Shown piece after piece: positions 30,369 to 39,575 of a stretch of DNA of 64,000 nucleotides. Under the pieces are notes generated by a model, which worked only from the letters and a program-made list of their open reading frames with translations, was not told the DNA's origin and searched no databases. Numbering within the stretch: the stretch's first letter is position 1; each line of letters begins with the position of its first letter. The stretch is from contig NZ_RWJF01000001.1 of the NCBI RefSeq assembly GCF_003970925.1, forward strand, positions 124,001 through 188,000. The letters run 5' to 3'. The position numbers and the translations under genes are program-made. This DNA comes from Sphingomonas ginkgonis. GTDB lineage: Bacteria; Pseudomonadota; Alphaproteobacteria; Sphingomonadales; Sphingomonadaceae.

Positions 30369-31457
30369 TCAGATCACCCCGCGGCGCATCTGATCGAGCT
30401 CGATGGACTCGAACAGCGCCTTGAAATTGCCCTCGCCGAAACCCTCGTTGCCCTTGCGCTGGATGAGCTCGAAGAAGATCGGGCCGATGACGTTCTGGGT
30501 GAAGATTTGCAGCAGCAGCCCCTGCCCCTCGGTCGGCGCGCCATCGACGAGGATGCGGCGCTTCTCCAGCTCGGTGGTCGGCTCGCCATGGCCTTCGACG
30601 CGCGTGTCGACCAGCTCGTAATAGGTGTCAGGCGTGTCCTGAAAGGCGATGCCGCGGCCGCGCAATATGTCGACCGAGGAATAAATGTCGTCCGAGCCGA
30701 GCGCGATGTGCTGGATTCCCTCGCCCTTATATTCGCGGAGGAACTCCTCGATCTGGCTCTTGTCGTCCTGGCTCTCGTTCAGCGGGATCCGGATCTGGCC
30801 GCAGGGCGAGGTCATCGCCTTGGAGAAGAGACCGGTCTGCTTGCCCTCGATGTCGAAGTAGCGGATCTCGCGGAAGTTGAAGAGCCGCTCGTAGAACTCG
30901 GCCCAATGGCTCATCCGGCCGCGGTTCACATTGTGGGTGAGGTGGTCGATGTAGGTGAGGTGGCTGTCCGCCTCGGCCATCTGCGCTTCCCACCCGTCAT
31001 CGAACCGGAAGTCGATGTCGTAGATCGACCCGGCCGAGCCGTAGCGGTCGACGAGGTAGAGGCGCGAGCCGCCGATTCCCTCGATCGCCGGGATGTTGAG
31101 CTCCATCGGGCCGACGTCGCCCTCGACCGCGGTGGCGCCAAGCTCAAGCGCCCGGCGGAAGGCGGCGCCGGCATCCTTGACGCGGAAGGCCATGGCGCAG
31201 GCCGAGGGGCCGTGGTCGCGCGCAAACTGCTGCGCAAAACTGTCGGGCTCGGCATTGATGATGAAGTTGATCCCGCCCTGGCGGTGGAGCGTGACGTCCT
31301 TGCGCTTGTGGCGGGCGATCGCCGGGAAGCCCATCTGGGTGAACAGCGAGCGCAGCAGCTCGGGATCGGGCGCGGCATATTCGACGAACTCGAAGCCGTC
31401 GGTGCCCATTGGGTTCTCGAGGCCCAGGGGCCCGAGTTCAAGCGTGGCGGTAGCCAT
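30369..31457 (-). CDS. hppD: 4-hydroxyphenylpyruvate dioxygenase
   Basis: 362 aa; Fe(II)-dependent conversion of 4-hydroxyphenylpyruvate to homogentisate, the entry to tyrosine breakdown. Vicinal oxygen chelate repeats: first half with [19 protein letters not shown], second with iron ligands in [20 protein letters not shown] and [24 protein letters not shown] lies 9 nt before the ATG. First gene of an operon with the thiolase and paaD, so aromatic catabolism coexists with the synthetic genes of this window. Confidence 0.96.
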   Translation of the reverse strand: MATATLELGPLGLENPMGTDGFEFVEYAAPDPELLRSLFTQMGFPAIARHKRKDVTLHRQGGINFIINAEPDSFAQQFARDHGPSACAMAFRVKDAGAAFRRALELGATAVEGDVGPMELNIPAIEGIGGSRLYLVDRYGSAGSIYDIDFRFDDGWEAQMAEADSHLTYIDHLTHNVNRGRMSHWAEFYERLFNFREIRYFDIEGKQTGLFSKAMTSPCGQIRIPLNESQDDKSQIEEFLREYKGEGIQHIALGSDDIYSSVDILRGRGIAFQDTPDTYYELVDTRVEGHGEPTTELEKRRILVDGAPTEGQGLLLQIFTQNVIGPIFFELIQRKGNEGFGEGNFKALFESIELDQMRRGVI

Positions 31458-31639
31458 GTGAAATTCTCCTCAAGCAGCCCAACTGCGCTCGCCCGGCGTG
31501 CGTTTCAAGGCCTCGAATGGTCCCAAAGGTCACACTGTCGAACCCCGCCGGCGGCGTTGTGGCGCCGCCCGCGCGGGCGAGACTTACGGGTCTGGACGCT
31601 GTAGGTCCGATCGCGGGCTGTAGGACAGGAGAAACGGCG

Positions 31640-31897
31640 GTGGCGATGGAGGACGGGTGGCGCGAGGCGGACGGCGCCCTGCTGAAGAGCTTTCGTTTCC
31701 GGGACTTCTCGGAGGCGTTCGGGTTCCTCGCCCGGGTCGCGCTGCATGCCGAGAAGGTCGACCATCACCCCGAGTTCACCAGCGTGTGGAACCGCGTCGA
31801 CTTCCGGCTGACCTCGCACGACCGTGGCGGAGTGACCGAGCGCGACCATGCGCTGGCGGCGGCGATCGACGCGCTCGATCAGCGGACCAGCGCGTAG
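31640..31897 (+). CDS. phhB: Pterin-4a-carbinolamine dehydratase (short N terminus)
   Basis: Recycles the pterin cofactor of phenylalanine hydroxylase, whose gene is at 46580. The active-site block [16 protein letters not shown] and [16 protein letters not shown] are clear. From GTG 31640 (AGGAG 8 nt upstream) the protein has 85 aa; ATG 31646 is the alternative. Both lack part of the N-terminal helix usual in the family, so the start is doubtful. Its last 19 bp overlap the convergent fluC gene. Confidence 0.75.
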   Translation: MAMEDGWREADGALLKSFRFRDFSEAFGFLARVALHAEKVDHHPEFTSVWNRVDFRLTSHDRGGVTERDHALAAAIDALDQRTSA

Positions 31898-32241
31898 CCG
31901 AGCGCGACCCCGGCCAGCGAGCCGAACAGCGACGCCGCGGCATAGGCGAAAGCCCCCGCCCAGGCGCCGCGCTGCATCAGCGTGAGCGCGTCGAGGCTGA
32001 AGGCGGAGAAGGTGGTGAAGCCGCCGAGCACGCCGGTCATCAGGAAGACCCGGGGCGGCTCGGCCATGCCGCGGTGGGTGGCCCAGCCGGCGACCAGCCC
32101 CATGACGAGGCAGCCAACCAGGTTGACCGCCAGAGTCGCCGCGTAGGGCGGTTGCCCGAGCAGCAGCGCGAGCCGGCCGGCGAGATAGCGGAGAACCGCG
32201 CCGGCGCCGCCGCCGACGAAGACCAGCAGCGGCGGGATCAA
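31879..32241 (-). CDS. crcB: Fluoride channel FluC/CrcB (TTG start)
   Basis: 120 aa, four membrane helices. [15 protein letters not shown] and [17 protein letters not shown] are the family's pore motifs, with Asn and the two Phe lining the fluoride path. The TTG at 32241 overlaps the preceding stop (TTGA) and is the only start that gives a family-length product. Dual-topology dimer in the inner membrane. No fluoride riboswitch is seen since it follows the DUF808 gene in an operon. Confidence 0.9.
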   Translation of the reverse strand: MIPPLLVFVGGGAGAVLRYLAGRLALLLGQPPYAATLAVNLVGCLVMGLVAGWATHRGMAEPPRVFLMTGVLGGFTTFSAFSLDALTLMQRGAWAGAFAYAAASLFGSLAGVALGYALVR

Positions 32242-33182
32242 TGCGCGGTCCCGCGGGCCCGGTGGACGAAGTCGACCAGCTGCGCGAGGACGGCTCCGAC
32301 CAGCGCCCCGACGGTCGCCGAGAGCAAAGCCCCGGTGAGCCACTCCCCCGCGCCGCCGAGCGGTCCGAGCGCCTCGCCCGCCCTGACGGCGACATCATGG
32401 ACGAGGTGCGGCAGCGTGTCGTGCCCAAGCTCCTCGACCGCGTGGATCAGGATGCCGCCGCCAACCCACAGCATCGCGGCAGTGCCGACAACGGAAAGCG
32501 ACGCGAGGAGCCTGGGCACGATGTGGACCAGGCCCCGCCCGATCGCCCTGGTGGTCCCGTTCTCCCGCCGGCACATGTGCAGGCCGATGTCGTCCAGCTT
32601 CACGATCAGCGCGACGACGCCGTAGACGGCAATGGTGATCAGAACGCCGACCAGCAGCAGCGCCGCCGCACGCAGACCGAAGCTGCTCGCCTCGAGCGAG
32701 GCGAGCGCGATGACCATGATCTCGGCCGACAGGATGAAGTCGGTGCGGATCGCGCCGGCGACCTGCCGCTGCTCGAGTTCGGCCGGCGTGTCGGCCTCCA
32801 TCAGCTCTTCCTCGCGATGATCGTCGCCGCGCAACGCCTCGATGATCTTCTCGGCCGCCTCGAACGAGAGATAGGCGCCCCCGGCGAGCAGCAGCACGTT
32901 GATCAGCACCGGGGCGAAGGCCGAGAGGAGCAGCGCCACGGGGAGGATGATCAGCAGCTTGTTGCGGATGCTGCCCCAGGCGATCTTGGCGATGATCGGC
33001 AGCTCGCGCTCGGGGCTCAGCCCGGTGACGTAGCGCGGGGTCACCGCGGTGTCGTCGATCACCACGCCGGCCGCCTTGCCGCTCGCCTTCATGGTCGCGG
33101 CGCCGACATCGTCGATGCTGGAGGCGGCCAGCTTGGCGAGGGTAGCGACGTCGTCGAGGAGCGCGATCAGTCCGGAGGGCAT
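32238..33182 (-). CDS. DUF808/YedI family membrane protein
   Basis: 314 aa with several hydrophobic segments, for example KLLIILPVALLLSAFAPVLI, LLLVGVLITIAVYGVVALIV and GALLSATVGALVGAVL. The N terminus SGLIALLDDVATLAKLAASS and DDTAVTPRYVTGLSPERELP are characteristic of this conserved inner-membrane family of unknown function. Start ATG 33182 preferred over 33248, which lies in the thrC tail gap. Overlaps crcB. Confidence 0.88.
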   Translation of the reverse strand: MPSGLIALLDDVATLAKLAASSIDDVGAATMKASGKAAGVVIDDTAVTPRYVTGLSPERELPIIAKIAWGSIRNKLLIILPVALLLSAFAPVLINVLLLAGGAYLSFEAAEKIIEALRGDDHREEELMEADTPAELEQRQVAGAIRTDFILSAEIMVIALASLEASSFGLRAAALLLVGVLITIAVYGVVALIVKLDDIGLHMCRRENGTTRAIGRGLVHIVPRLLASLSVVGTAAMLWVGGGILIHAVEELGHDTLPHLVHDVAVRAGEALGPLGGAGEWLTGALLSATVGALVGAVLAQLVDFVHRARGTAH

Positions 33183-33207
33183 GGGCGGATCCCTACCCCG
33201 CGCCGGG

Positions 33208-34506
33208 TCAGGCGTCGACCCGGCCCTCGATCGCCTCGACGAGCGCATCGAGCCGGGCCGGCACCGCCCGCTTGGCGGTCGGGCGATGCTCGATCGCGGC
33301 GAGCGCGGGCGGGGCGGCGATCGGCGCGCCGGTGATCGGCTCGATCACGTCGGCGAACTTGAAGGGGTGCGCGGTGGCGGCGACCAGCCACGGGCGGTCG
33401 GCGCGCTCGGCCTCGGAAAGACGGGCATAGGCCTCCGCCGCGCAGGCGGAGTGCGGGCACCAGATATAGCCGCTCGCCTCGAAGTCGGCACGGATGCGGC
33501 GGGTGATGGCGCCGTCGTCGACCAGCTCGACGCGCAGGCCGCGGTCACGAATGGGGAGTGCGACCAGCCGCTCGAAATTGCTTGGTGCGCCGACGTCCAT
33601 CGCGTTGGCGAGCGTCGCGACCGAGGCGCGCGGTTCGTAGCGGCCGTTCTCGTACCAGTCGCGCAGTGTGCGGTTGGCATTGGTGGCGAGCAGCAGCGGG
33701 CCGACCGGCGCCCCCATCGTCCGGGCGAGCAGGAAGGAGAAGCCCTGCCCGAGGTTGCCGCTGGGCGCGACCACGCCGGGGCGGATCCGCGATCCGGTGA
33801 AGCTTTGAAGGACCGCGTGCGCGGCATAGGCGGCCTGCGGCAGGAGCCGGCCGATGTTGATCGAGTTGGCCGAGGTGAGGCGCAGCGCGTCCGAGAGCGG
33901 GCGATCGTTGAAGGCGGCCTTCACCAGCCGCTGGCAATCGTCGAAGTCGCCGTCCACCTCGAGCGCGTCGACCGGCTCGCCCCAGCAGGTCAGCTGCTTT
34001 TCTTGGAACGACGAAACCCGGCCCCTGGGAAAGAGGATGGTGGCGCGAACCGCCGAGCGGCCCTCCGCCGCGCACCCGACCGCCCCACCGGTGTCGCCGG
34101 AGGTCGCGACCAGCACGTGGAGCGGCGCCGAACGGTCGCCGATCCGGTCGAAGCAGGCGAGCAGGAAGCGCGCGCCGAAATCCTTGAAGGCACCGGTCGG
34201 CCCGTGGAAAAGCTCGAGCGCGGACAGGCTCGGTTGGGCGGGATCAGGGGCGACCAGTGGGACCGGAAAGTCGAACGCCTCGGCGCAGATCGCCGGCAGC
34301 TCGGACTCGAGCGCGTCGCCCGCGAACCAGGGCTTCAGGAACTCGGCGGCGAATGCGGCGAGCGGCACGTCCGGATCGAGGCGGGACCAGTCGGGAGCGG
34401 GAATCCGCTCGGGCATGTAGAGGCCACCGTCGGGCGCTGCGCCGTGGCGGATCGCCTGGCTGAGGGTGGCGGGCGGCGCCGAGCCGCGGGTGGAAACGAA
34501 CTTCAT
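33208..34506 (-). CDS. thrC: Threonine synthase ThrC
   Basis: 432 aa PLP enzyme, homoserine phosphate to threonine. The N terminus KFVSTRGSAPPATLSQAIRH, PDGGLYMPERIP, and the PLP lysine in FHGPTGAFKDFGARFLL match the family; VATSGDTGGAVGCAAEG holds the cofactor phosphate. Overlaps thrB in ATGA. Third gene of hom-thrB-thrC. Confidence 0.96.
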   Translation of the reverse strand: MKFVSTRGSAPPATLSQAIRHGAAPDGGLYMPERIPAPDWSRLDPDVPLAAFAAEFLKPWFAGDALESELPAICAEAFDFPVPLVAPDPAQPSLSALELFHGPTGAFKDFGARFLLACFDRIGDRSAPLHVLVATSGDTGGAVGCAAEGRSAVRATILFPRGRVSSFQEKQLTCWGEPVDALEVDGDFDDCQRLVKAAFNDRPLSDALRLTSANSINIGRLLPQAAYAAHAVLQSFTGSRIRPGVVAPSGNLGQGFSFLLARTMGAPVGPLLLATNANRTLRDWYENGRYEPRASVATLANAMDVGAPSNFERLVALPIRDRGLRVELVDDGAITRRIRADFEASGYIWCPHSACAAEAYARLSEAERADRPWLVAATAHPFKFADVIEPITGAPIAAPPALAAIEHRPTAKRAVPARLDALVEAIEGRVDA

Positions 34507-35462
34507 GACACGGTCTCGTCGAGCTTGAGGAGCTGGACGCCGGGCGAGTCGACCGGCGCACGATAGGCGCGGGCGGCGAGACCGGCGTCGACGAAGGCCC
34601 AGCGCATCGCTTCCTCGACCTCGGCTGCGTCGGCGTCGAGCGCCCAGGCGAAGACCGACGGGCCGGAACCGGAGAAGGTGCAGCCGAGCGCTCCGGCGTC
34701 GCGGGCGGCGCGCTGGACCGCGGGGAGGACGGGAAGGAGGTGGGTGCGCTGGGGCTCGACCAGCACGTCCTCCAGACCGGCGCGGATCAGGCGCGGGTCG
34801 CTGGCCGCACAGCCGGCGACGAACGCGGCGACTCGGCGGCTGTGCTCGACCGCGGTGCGCAGCGAGACGCTCGGCGCGAGGATCGCGCGGGCCATGCGGG
34901 TCTCGATCTTGACCGCCGGGTGGAAGAGGATGGCGGTGATCTCGCGCGGGGTCGGCAGCCGCTGGAGCAACGGCGGACGCTCGCTGGCGGCGAGGACGAG
35001 GCCGCCAAGCAGGCTGGCCATGACATTGTCCCAGTGCGGGGGGTCGGAGGCGACGCGCTCGCCCTCCAGGGCATGGGGCAGAAGCTGGTCGAGCGTGAAC
35101 GGTTCGCCGAGGAGGGCGTTGGCGGCAGCCGCGCCGGCGACGGCGGAGGCGGCCGAGCCGCCCATCCCGGCGGCCATCGGCACGCCCTTGTCGATGTCGA
35201 GCCGGACCCCGCAAGGCGCGCCGGCGGCGTTCAGCACCGAACAAGCGGCGGCCAGCGCGGTGTTGGTCGCCGGGCTGTCGGGCAATGTCCGGAACAGGCC
35301 CGACACCTTGCCGAGGCGGACTCCGGGCGTCTCCTCGCGGTGCGCGGTGACGGTGTCGCGCGCGGCATCGAAGGCCTGGCCGAGAATGTCGAAGCCGACC
35401 CCGACATTGCCGATACTCGCGGGCGCGCTGGCGGCGGCGCGATCGAGGGAAGCGCGGATCAT
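34503..35462 (-). CDS. thrB: Homoserine kinase ThrB, GHMP family
   Basis: 319 aa. PMAAGMGGSAASAVAGAAAA is the GHMP phosphate loop and ALGCTFSGSGPSVFAWALD the third motif; ASAPASIGNVGVGFDILGQ is the N-terminal motif. Most alphaproteobacteria use an unrelated aminoglycoside-kinase-like homoserine kinase, so a GHMP enzyme in an hom-thrB-thrC order resembles the enteric operon. Start ATG 35462 overlaps the hom stop. Confidence 0.94.
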   Translation of the reverse strand: MIRASLDRAAASAPASIGNVGVGFDILGQAFDAARDTVTAHREETPGVRLGKVSGLFRTLPDSPATNTALAAACSVLNAAGAPCGVRLDIDKGVPMAAGMGGSAASAVAGAAAANALLGEPFTLDQLLPHALEGERVASDPPHWDNVMASLLGGLVLAASERPPLLQRLPTPREITAILFHPAVKIETRMARAILAPSVSLRTAVEHSRRVAAFVAGCAASDPRLIRAGLEDVLVEPQRTHLLPVLPAVQRAARDAGALGCTFSGSGPSVFAWALDADAAEVEEAMRWAFVDAGLAARAYRAPVDSPGVQLLKLDETVS

Positions 35463-36700
35463 GCGGTCAGCCGGAGCGGATCCGTCGCGGCGCGCGGTTC
35501 GGCGCGGCCGAGCAGCGCCCGCTGCGCGTCCATCACGTCGGCGAAGACCGCCAGCGCGGTCGGCCATCGTCCCGCTCCCTTGCCGAACACCCTGGTTACC
35601 GTCCCTGCGCCGTCGGTGAGCAGGAAGCAATTCTCCTCGCGCTGCGGCGCGGCAAGCGGGTGCTCCGCGGGCAGCGCGACGATCTGGACAGACGCGTCGA
35701 GGCTGCCGTTCCCATAGTGGCGGCAGGAAGCGACCTGCTTCAGTACCTCGCCACGAGCGGCGGCAGCGGCAATCGTCGCCGGGGTGATCTCGCGCAACGA
35801 CTGCCTGGCGATTCGGTCGGGGGCGAGCGCGATCCCGAACGCCTCGCGGATGAGGATGGCGAGCTTGTCGGCCGCGTCATGCCCGTCGACGTCGCCGCTC
35901 GGGTCGGCCTCGGCAAAGCCCATCGCCTGCGCCTTAGCCAGCGCGGAGTCGAAGCCCCGCCCCTTGCCCATCAGGCCGAGGATGAAGTTGCAGGTGCCGT
36001 TCATCACGCCCTCGATCTTGGCCAGGTTGCGGCAGCGACGCACCGTCTCGATGATCGGGACGCCGCCGCCGACCGCGGCGGAGTAGCGCAGCTCACCGCC
36101 GCCCCGGCTCGCACAGGCATGGAGCGAGTCCCAGTGCCTTGCCACCGCGGCCTTGTTGGCGGTCACCACCTGGATTCCGTCCAGCAGCGCCGAGCGCATC
36201 AGGTCGGCCGGCCCGTCGGCGCCGCCCATCAACTCGATGAGAATGTCGGGGCGCGGGGCAAGCGCCTCCTCGACGGTGGCGGTGAAGAGCCCGGGCCCAC
36301 GCGACGCGGCCAGGTTGCGGACCAGGACGGGCGCCAGCTCGAACTGGTCGGGCCTTGCCCGGAGCAGTTCGAGGACGCCGCCGCCCACCGCCCCGCAACC
36401 GAGCAGGGCCACCCGCAGCCTGCGCGGTTCGGCATCGGCTCGATCGGGATTGGCCGTCGGAGCTTCGGCGACGACGCTGACCGACTCGCGCGAGAAGCCC
36501 AGCCGGTCGAGACAGTCGGTCAGCCGCGTGCTTGCATCGGGCGCCACGGCAAGGACGCGCTCGCCGCGACGCCAGCAGTCATAGATGACCGAAGCGGCAC
36601 CGAGCAGGTCCTGCTCCTGCTCGAGCGGTCCGTCGAACCGCAGCAGGCGCGGGAGCGCCGCCTCTCCTCCACCCGTTGCGTCGACCTTGCCCGCGCTCAT
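35459..36700 (-). CDS. hom: Homoserine dehydrogenase with degenerate aspartokinase-like N terminus
   Basis: 413 aa. The dehydrogenase part starts near residue 95: LRVALLGCGAVGGGVLELL, then VTANKAAVARHWDSLH, MNGTCNFILGLMGKG and AEADPSGDVDGHDAADKLAI. The first 90 residues (LLRFDGPLEQEQDLLG, IYDCWRRGERVLAVAPDAS) look like the first strands of an aspartokinase, with the K-F-G-G motif degraded to RFDG. No ACT domain follows the catalytic part, so threonine feedback may be lost and control left to the leader. Overlaps thrB. Confidence 0.9.
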   Translation of the reverse strand: MSAGKVDATGGGEAALPRLLRFDGPLEQEQDLLGAASVIYDCWRRGERVLAVAPDASTRLTDCLDRLGFSRESVSVVAEAPTANPDRADAEPRRLRVALLGCGAVGGGVLELLRARPDQFELAPVLVRNLAASRGPGLFTATVEEALAPRPDILIELMGGADGPADLMRSALLDGIQVVTANKAAVARHWDSLHACASRGGGELRYSAAVGGGVPIIETVRRCRNLAKIEGVMNGTCNFILGLMGKGRGFDSALAKAQAMGFAEADPSGDVDGHDAADKLAILIREAFGIALAPDRIARQSLREITPATIAAAAARGEVLKQVASCRHYGNGSLDASVQIVALPAEHPLAAPQREENCFLLTDGAGTVTRVFGKGAGRWPTALAVFADVMDAQRALLGRAEPRAATDPLRLTA

Positions 36701-36721
36701 CGCCTTGCCTTCGCCCTCATG

Positions 36722-36756
36722 AAAAGACCCGCCCTCCGGTTGCCGGGGAGCGGGTC
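36722..36756 (-). terminator. thr operon attenuator
   Basis: On the minus strand arms GACCCGCTCCCCGG and CCGGAGGGCGGGTC close over CAA and are followed by TTTT, 22 bases before hom. A smaller hairpin (GTTCTC / GAGAAC, 36770-36785) sits between the leader-peptide stop and this stem, as in attenuators. Confidence 0.75.
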
Positions 36757-36787
36757 GGTGATCCTGGTTGTTCTCGTCGGAGAACCG

Positions 36788-36838
36788 TCAGCCGATGCCC
36801 CCTGGCGCGAGCCGGGTCATAATGATCCTCGTCATCAT
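36788..36838 (-). CDS. thrL: Probable thr leader peptide
   Basis: Sixteen-codon frame MMTRIIMTRLAPGGIG, stop about 32 bases before the terminator stem. Thr, Ile and Met codons make up more than half of its first eight, fitting control of a threonine/isoleucine/methionine branch. A GTG five codons upstream is also in frame. Evidence is position and content only; there is no good ribosome site. Confidence 0.55.
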   Translation of the reverse strand: MMTRIIMTRLAPGGIG

Positions 36839-36905
36839 GGCTTGGCCGCGCACCGCTCCGCTGCCGGGAACCGGCGACCATGCGAGGCGGTGAGAAATAC
36901 AGTTC

Positions 36906-36919
36906 ATGGGATCCCAAAT
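36906..36919. promoter_or_regulatory. GGGATCCCA palindrome upstream of the thr leader
   Basis: ATGGGATCCCAAAT lies 68 bases before the leader peptide start on the minus strand, downstream of a TTGACG box (near 36942). Related GGATCCCA sites recur before other amino-acid operons here (23420, 39398, 46354, 48223). Confidence 0.45.
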
Positions 36920-37004
36920 CGCACGAGCCGGGCCCGAGCGTCAACGGGAGAAATTCGCACAAGCCTAAGCGGGGGACCGGCTTGACCCCGATCATGGGAT
37001 ACAA

Positions 37005-38237
37005 TCAGGGGCGCACCTGCCCGGAACCGCGCAGCTGATACTTGAAGCTGGTGAGCTGCTCGGGTCCGACCGGGCCGCGGGCGTGGAGCTTGCCGGTGGC
37101 GATCCCGATCTCCGCCCCGAAGCCGAACTCGCCGCCGTCGGCGAACTGGGTCGAGGCGTTCCAGATGACGATCGCGCTGTCGACCTCGGCGAGGAACTTC
37201 TCGGCCGCCGCGGTATCGGCGGCGACGATCGCCTCGGTATGGCCGGTACCGTAGCGACCGATGTGGTCGACCGCCTGTTCGAGGTTCCCCAGCACCTTCA
37301 CCGCGAGGATGGGCGCGAGATACTCGGTGCTCCAGTCGGCCTCGGTCGCCTCCTTCATCGGCACGATGGAGCGGGCGAACTCGTCGCCGCGCAACTCGCA
37401 GCCGTCGAGGGCCCCGGCGATTTGCGGCAGCAGCCCGGGCGCGACCGCCGCGTCGATCAGCAGCGTTTCGGTCGCGCCGCACACCGAGATCCGGCGGAGC
37501 TTGGCGTTGCGGACGATGTCGATCGCCATTTGCGGGTCGGCGCTGGCGTGGACGTAGGTGTGGCAGACGCCCTCGAGATGGCCGAGCACGGGCACCCGCG
37601 CCTCGCGGCTGACCCGCTCCACCAGCGCCTTGCCGCCGCGCGGGATGATGAGGTCGATCGTGCCGCCCAGGCCGTCCAGCATCATGCCGACCGCGGCGCG
37701 GTCGGTGGTCGGAACGAACAGCACCGGCGGGACGGTCAGCCCGGAGTACCGAAGCGCCCGCTGGATCGCCGAGTAGATGGCGAAGCAGCTGTTGAGCGCC
37801 TCCGACCCGCAGCGCAGGATGATCGCGTTGCCCGAGCGGAGCGCGATCGCGGCCGCATCGGCGGTGACGTTCGGGCGGCTCTCGTAAATCATGCCGATCA
37901 CCCCGATCGGCGTCCGCACCCGGCTGATGTCGAGCCCGTTCGGGCGGGTCCAGCGGTCGATCACCGCGCCAACCGGGTCGGGCAGGTTGGCGATCTGCTC
38001 GACCGCCGCGGCCATCGCCTCGACCCGCTCCTCGTCGAGCATCAGGCGGTCGAGGAGCTGGGTGGCCGCCGCCATGTCCTGCGCGTTGGCGGCCAGAATC
38101 TGGTCGCGGGCGCGGCGGATCTCGCCGGCCATGGCGCGGATCGCCTCGCTTCGCTGATACGCGCCCGCGTCGCGCAGCCGATTGGCCGCAAGCCGTGCCG
38201 CGGTGCCGAGCTTCGGAAGGTCTTCGGCGATGTTCAC
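37005..38237 (-). CDS. proA: Gamma-glutamyl phosphate reductase ProA
   Basis: 410 aa, NADPH reduction of glutamyl phosphate. IGVIGMIYESRPNVTADAAA and LRSGNAIILRCGSEALNSC are typical; the catalytic Cys is in ISVCGATETLLID; FGFGAEIGIATGKLHARGPV near the end. The start is GTG 38237, overlapping the proB stop as GTGA; longer frames run into proB. Confidence 0.95.
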   Translation of the reverse strand: MNIAEDLPKLGTAARLAANRLRDAGAYQRSEAIRAMAGEIRRARDQILAANAQDMAAATQLLDRLMLDEERVEAMAAAVEQIANLPDPVGAVIDRWTRPNGLDISRVRTPIGVIGMIYESRPNVTADAAAIALRSGNAIILRCGSEALNSCFAIYSAIQRALRYSGLTVPPVLFVPTTDRAAVGMMLDGLGGTIDLIIPRGGKALVERVSREARVPVLGHLEGVCHTYVHASADPQMAIDIVRNAKLRRISVCGATETLLIDAAVAPGLLPQIAGALDGCELRGDEFARSIVPMKEATEADWSTEYLAPILAVKVLGNLEQAVDHIGRYGTGHTEAIVAADTAAAEKFLAEVDSAIVIWNASTQFADGGEFGFGAEIGIATGKLHARGPVGPEQLTSFKYQLRGSGQVRP

Positions 38238-39382
38238 ATCAGCACCAGGTCGTCGCGGTGGATCACTTCGTCGGGCCCCGCATACCCGATCCGCGCCGCG
38301 ATTTCGCCGCTGGCGATGCCGCGGATCGCGCCAACCTCGGCGGCCGAATAGGCGCTGATCCCGCGCGCGAGCTCGCGGCCCTCGACCGTCAGCACCTTGA
38401 GGCAGCTGCCGCGCTCGAAGCCGCCGGCGACGGCGCGGATGCCGGCGGGGAGCAGGCTCTTGCCGGCGAGCAGCGCGGCCGCCGCGCCGGGATCGATGGT
38501 CAGGCTGCCGGCGGGAACGAGGGTGCCGGCGATCCACTGCTTGTAGGCGCGCGCCGGGGAGCCGGCGGCGGCGATGACGGTCGAGCGTGCGCGATTATCA
38601 CCGAGCGCGGCCAGCGGATGGGCGTCGAGCCCCGACGCGACGATCGTCGCGCAGCCGAAGCCGCGGGCGATCCGCGCGGCGGCGATCTTGGTCCGCATCC
38701 CGCCCGAGCCGACTCCGGTCACTGAGGCCTCTCCCGCGAGCGCCTCGATCGCCGGCGTGATGTCCGGGATGTGAGGCAGATGCTCGGCGGTGGGGTCCTT
38801 GCCCGGATCGGCCGAATAGACGCCGTCGACGTCGGAGAGGAGGATGAGAAGGTCGCTCCGCATCAGCTGGGCGACCCGGGCCGACAAGCGATCATTGTCG
38901 CCGTAGCGCAATTCCTCCCGCGCGACGCTGTCGTTCTCGTTGACGATCGGCAGCGCGCCGGCACCGAGCAGCACTTCCATCGTCGCCCGGGCATTGAGCC
39001 AGCGGCGCCGCGATTCGGTGTCGTCGAGCGTGAGCAGCAGCTGCGCCGCCGGGATCCCGTGCGGGTCGAGTGCGCGCTGCCAGTGTGCCATCAGCAAAGG
39101 CTGGCCGGCCGCCGCCGCCGCCTGCTTGAGCTCGAGCCGGGGCGAGCGCCTGAGCCCTAGGTGGCCGCGGCCGAGCGCCACCGCGCCAGAAGAAACGACC
39201 GCAAGCTCTTTGCCGTCGGCGCGGAGAGCAGCGAGGTCGGCAGCGAGTGTCGCCAGCCACTCGGCGCGCATGCCCTGCCCGTCCGCCGCGACCAGCAGCG
39301 AGCTGCCGACCTTGACGGTGATCCGCCGCGCAGCCGCGATCAGCGCGGCGGCCGGCGCGTCCTTCTGTTGCACCTCGGGCAT
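38234..39382 (-). CDS. proB: Glutamate 5-kinase ProB
   Basis: 382 aa from ATG 39382. ITVKVGSSLLV is the phosphate loop, AVVSSGAVALGRGHLGL and PIVNENDSVAREEL the substrate loops, GVGSGGMRTKIAAARIA the nucleotide site; the last 100 residues form the PUA domain. ATG 39382 has AAAGG 7 nt before it; ATG 39409 lies inside the GGATCCCA palindrome and is less likely. Divergent from the aromatic leader. Confidence 0.94.
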   Translation of the reverse strand: MPEVQQKDAPAAALIAAARRITVKVGSSLLVAADGQGMRAEWLATLAADLAALRADGKELAVVSSGAVALGRGHLGLRRSPRLELKQAAAAAGQPLLMAHWQRALDPHGIPAAQLLLTLDDTESRRRWLNARATMEVLLGAGALPIVNENDSVAREELRYGDNDRLSARVAQLMRSDLLILLSDVDGVYSADPGKDPTAEHLPHIPDITPAIEALAGEASVTGVGSGGMRTKIAAARIARGFGCATIVASGLDAHPLAALGDNRARSTVIAAAGSPARAYKQWIAGTLVPAGSLTIDPGAAAALLAGKSLLPAGIRAVAGGFERGSCLKVLTVEGRELARGISAYSAAEVGAIRGIASGEIAARIGYAGPDEVIHRDDLVLM

Positions 39383-39397
39383 CGCCAAGCCTTTATC

Positions 39398-39414
39398 TTG
39401 GGATCCCATTGACA
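39398..39414. promoter_or_regulatory. GGGATCCCA palindrome next to TTGACA, proB/aromatic operon divergence
   Basis: TTGGGATCCCATT (39398-39410) runs into TTGACA (39409-39414) facing the aromatic leader. It could be an operator shared by proBA and the aromatic operon. No good -10 follows at 17 bp. Confidence 0.45.
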
Positions 39415-39494
39415 GGCAAGGCGGCTTGGGTCACTGCTCCGGTCGATCGCGGCTCCGCAAGGGGCCGGCGGGCCTTTCTTCGGAGCCACCGACG

Positions 39495-39575
39495 ATGAGC
39501 AAGGCAGCTGACCTCATCTCCTCGCGTCCGCGCGGCTCCTTCGCCCTTGCCTGGTTTAGCAGCCGGTTCGCCTGA
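39495..39575 (+). CDS. Aromatic operon leader peptide
   Basis: 26-codon frame beginning MSKAADLISSRPR and ending in GSFALAWFSSRFA. Three Phe and one Trp codon lie in the last 11, just before the stop. It sits 76 bases before the DAHP synthase fusion gene, so translation speed through Phe/Trp codons could control the operon that makes their precursors. Confidence 0.72.
   Translation: MSKAADLISSRPRGSFALAWFSSRFA

Noticed and set aside
36717..37004. 95-codon minus-strand frame over the thr leader
   Set aside because: Different frame from the leader peptide, no family match, and it runs through the terminator stem.
39383..39409. ProB start at ATG 39409
   Set aside because: It lies inside the GGATCCCA palindrome and has no ribosome site; ATG 39382 has AAAGG at good distance.
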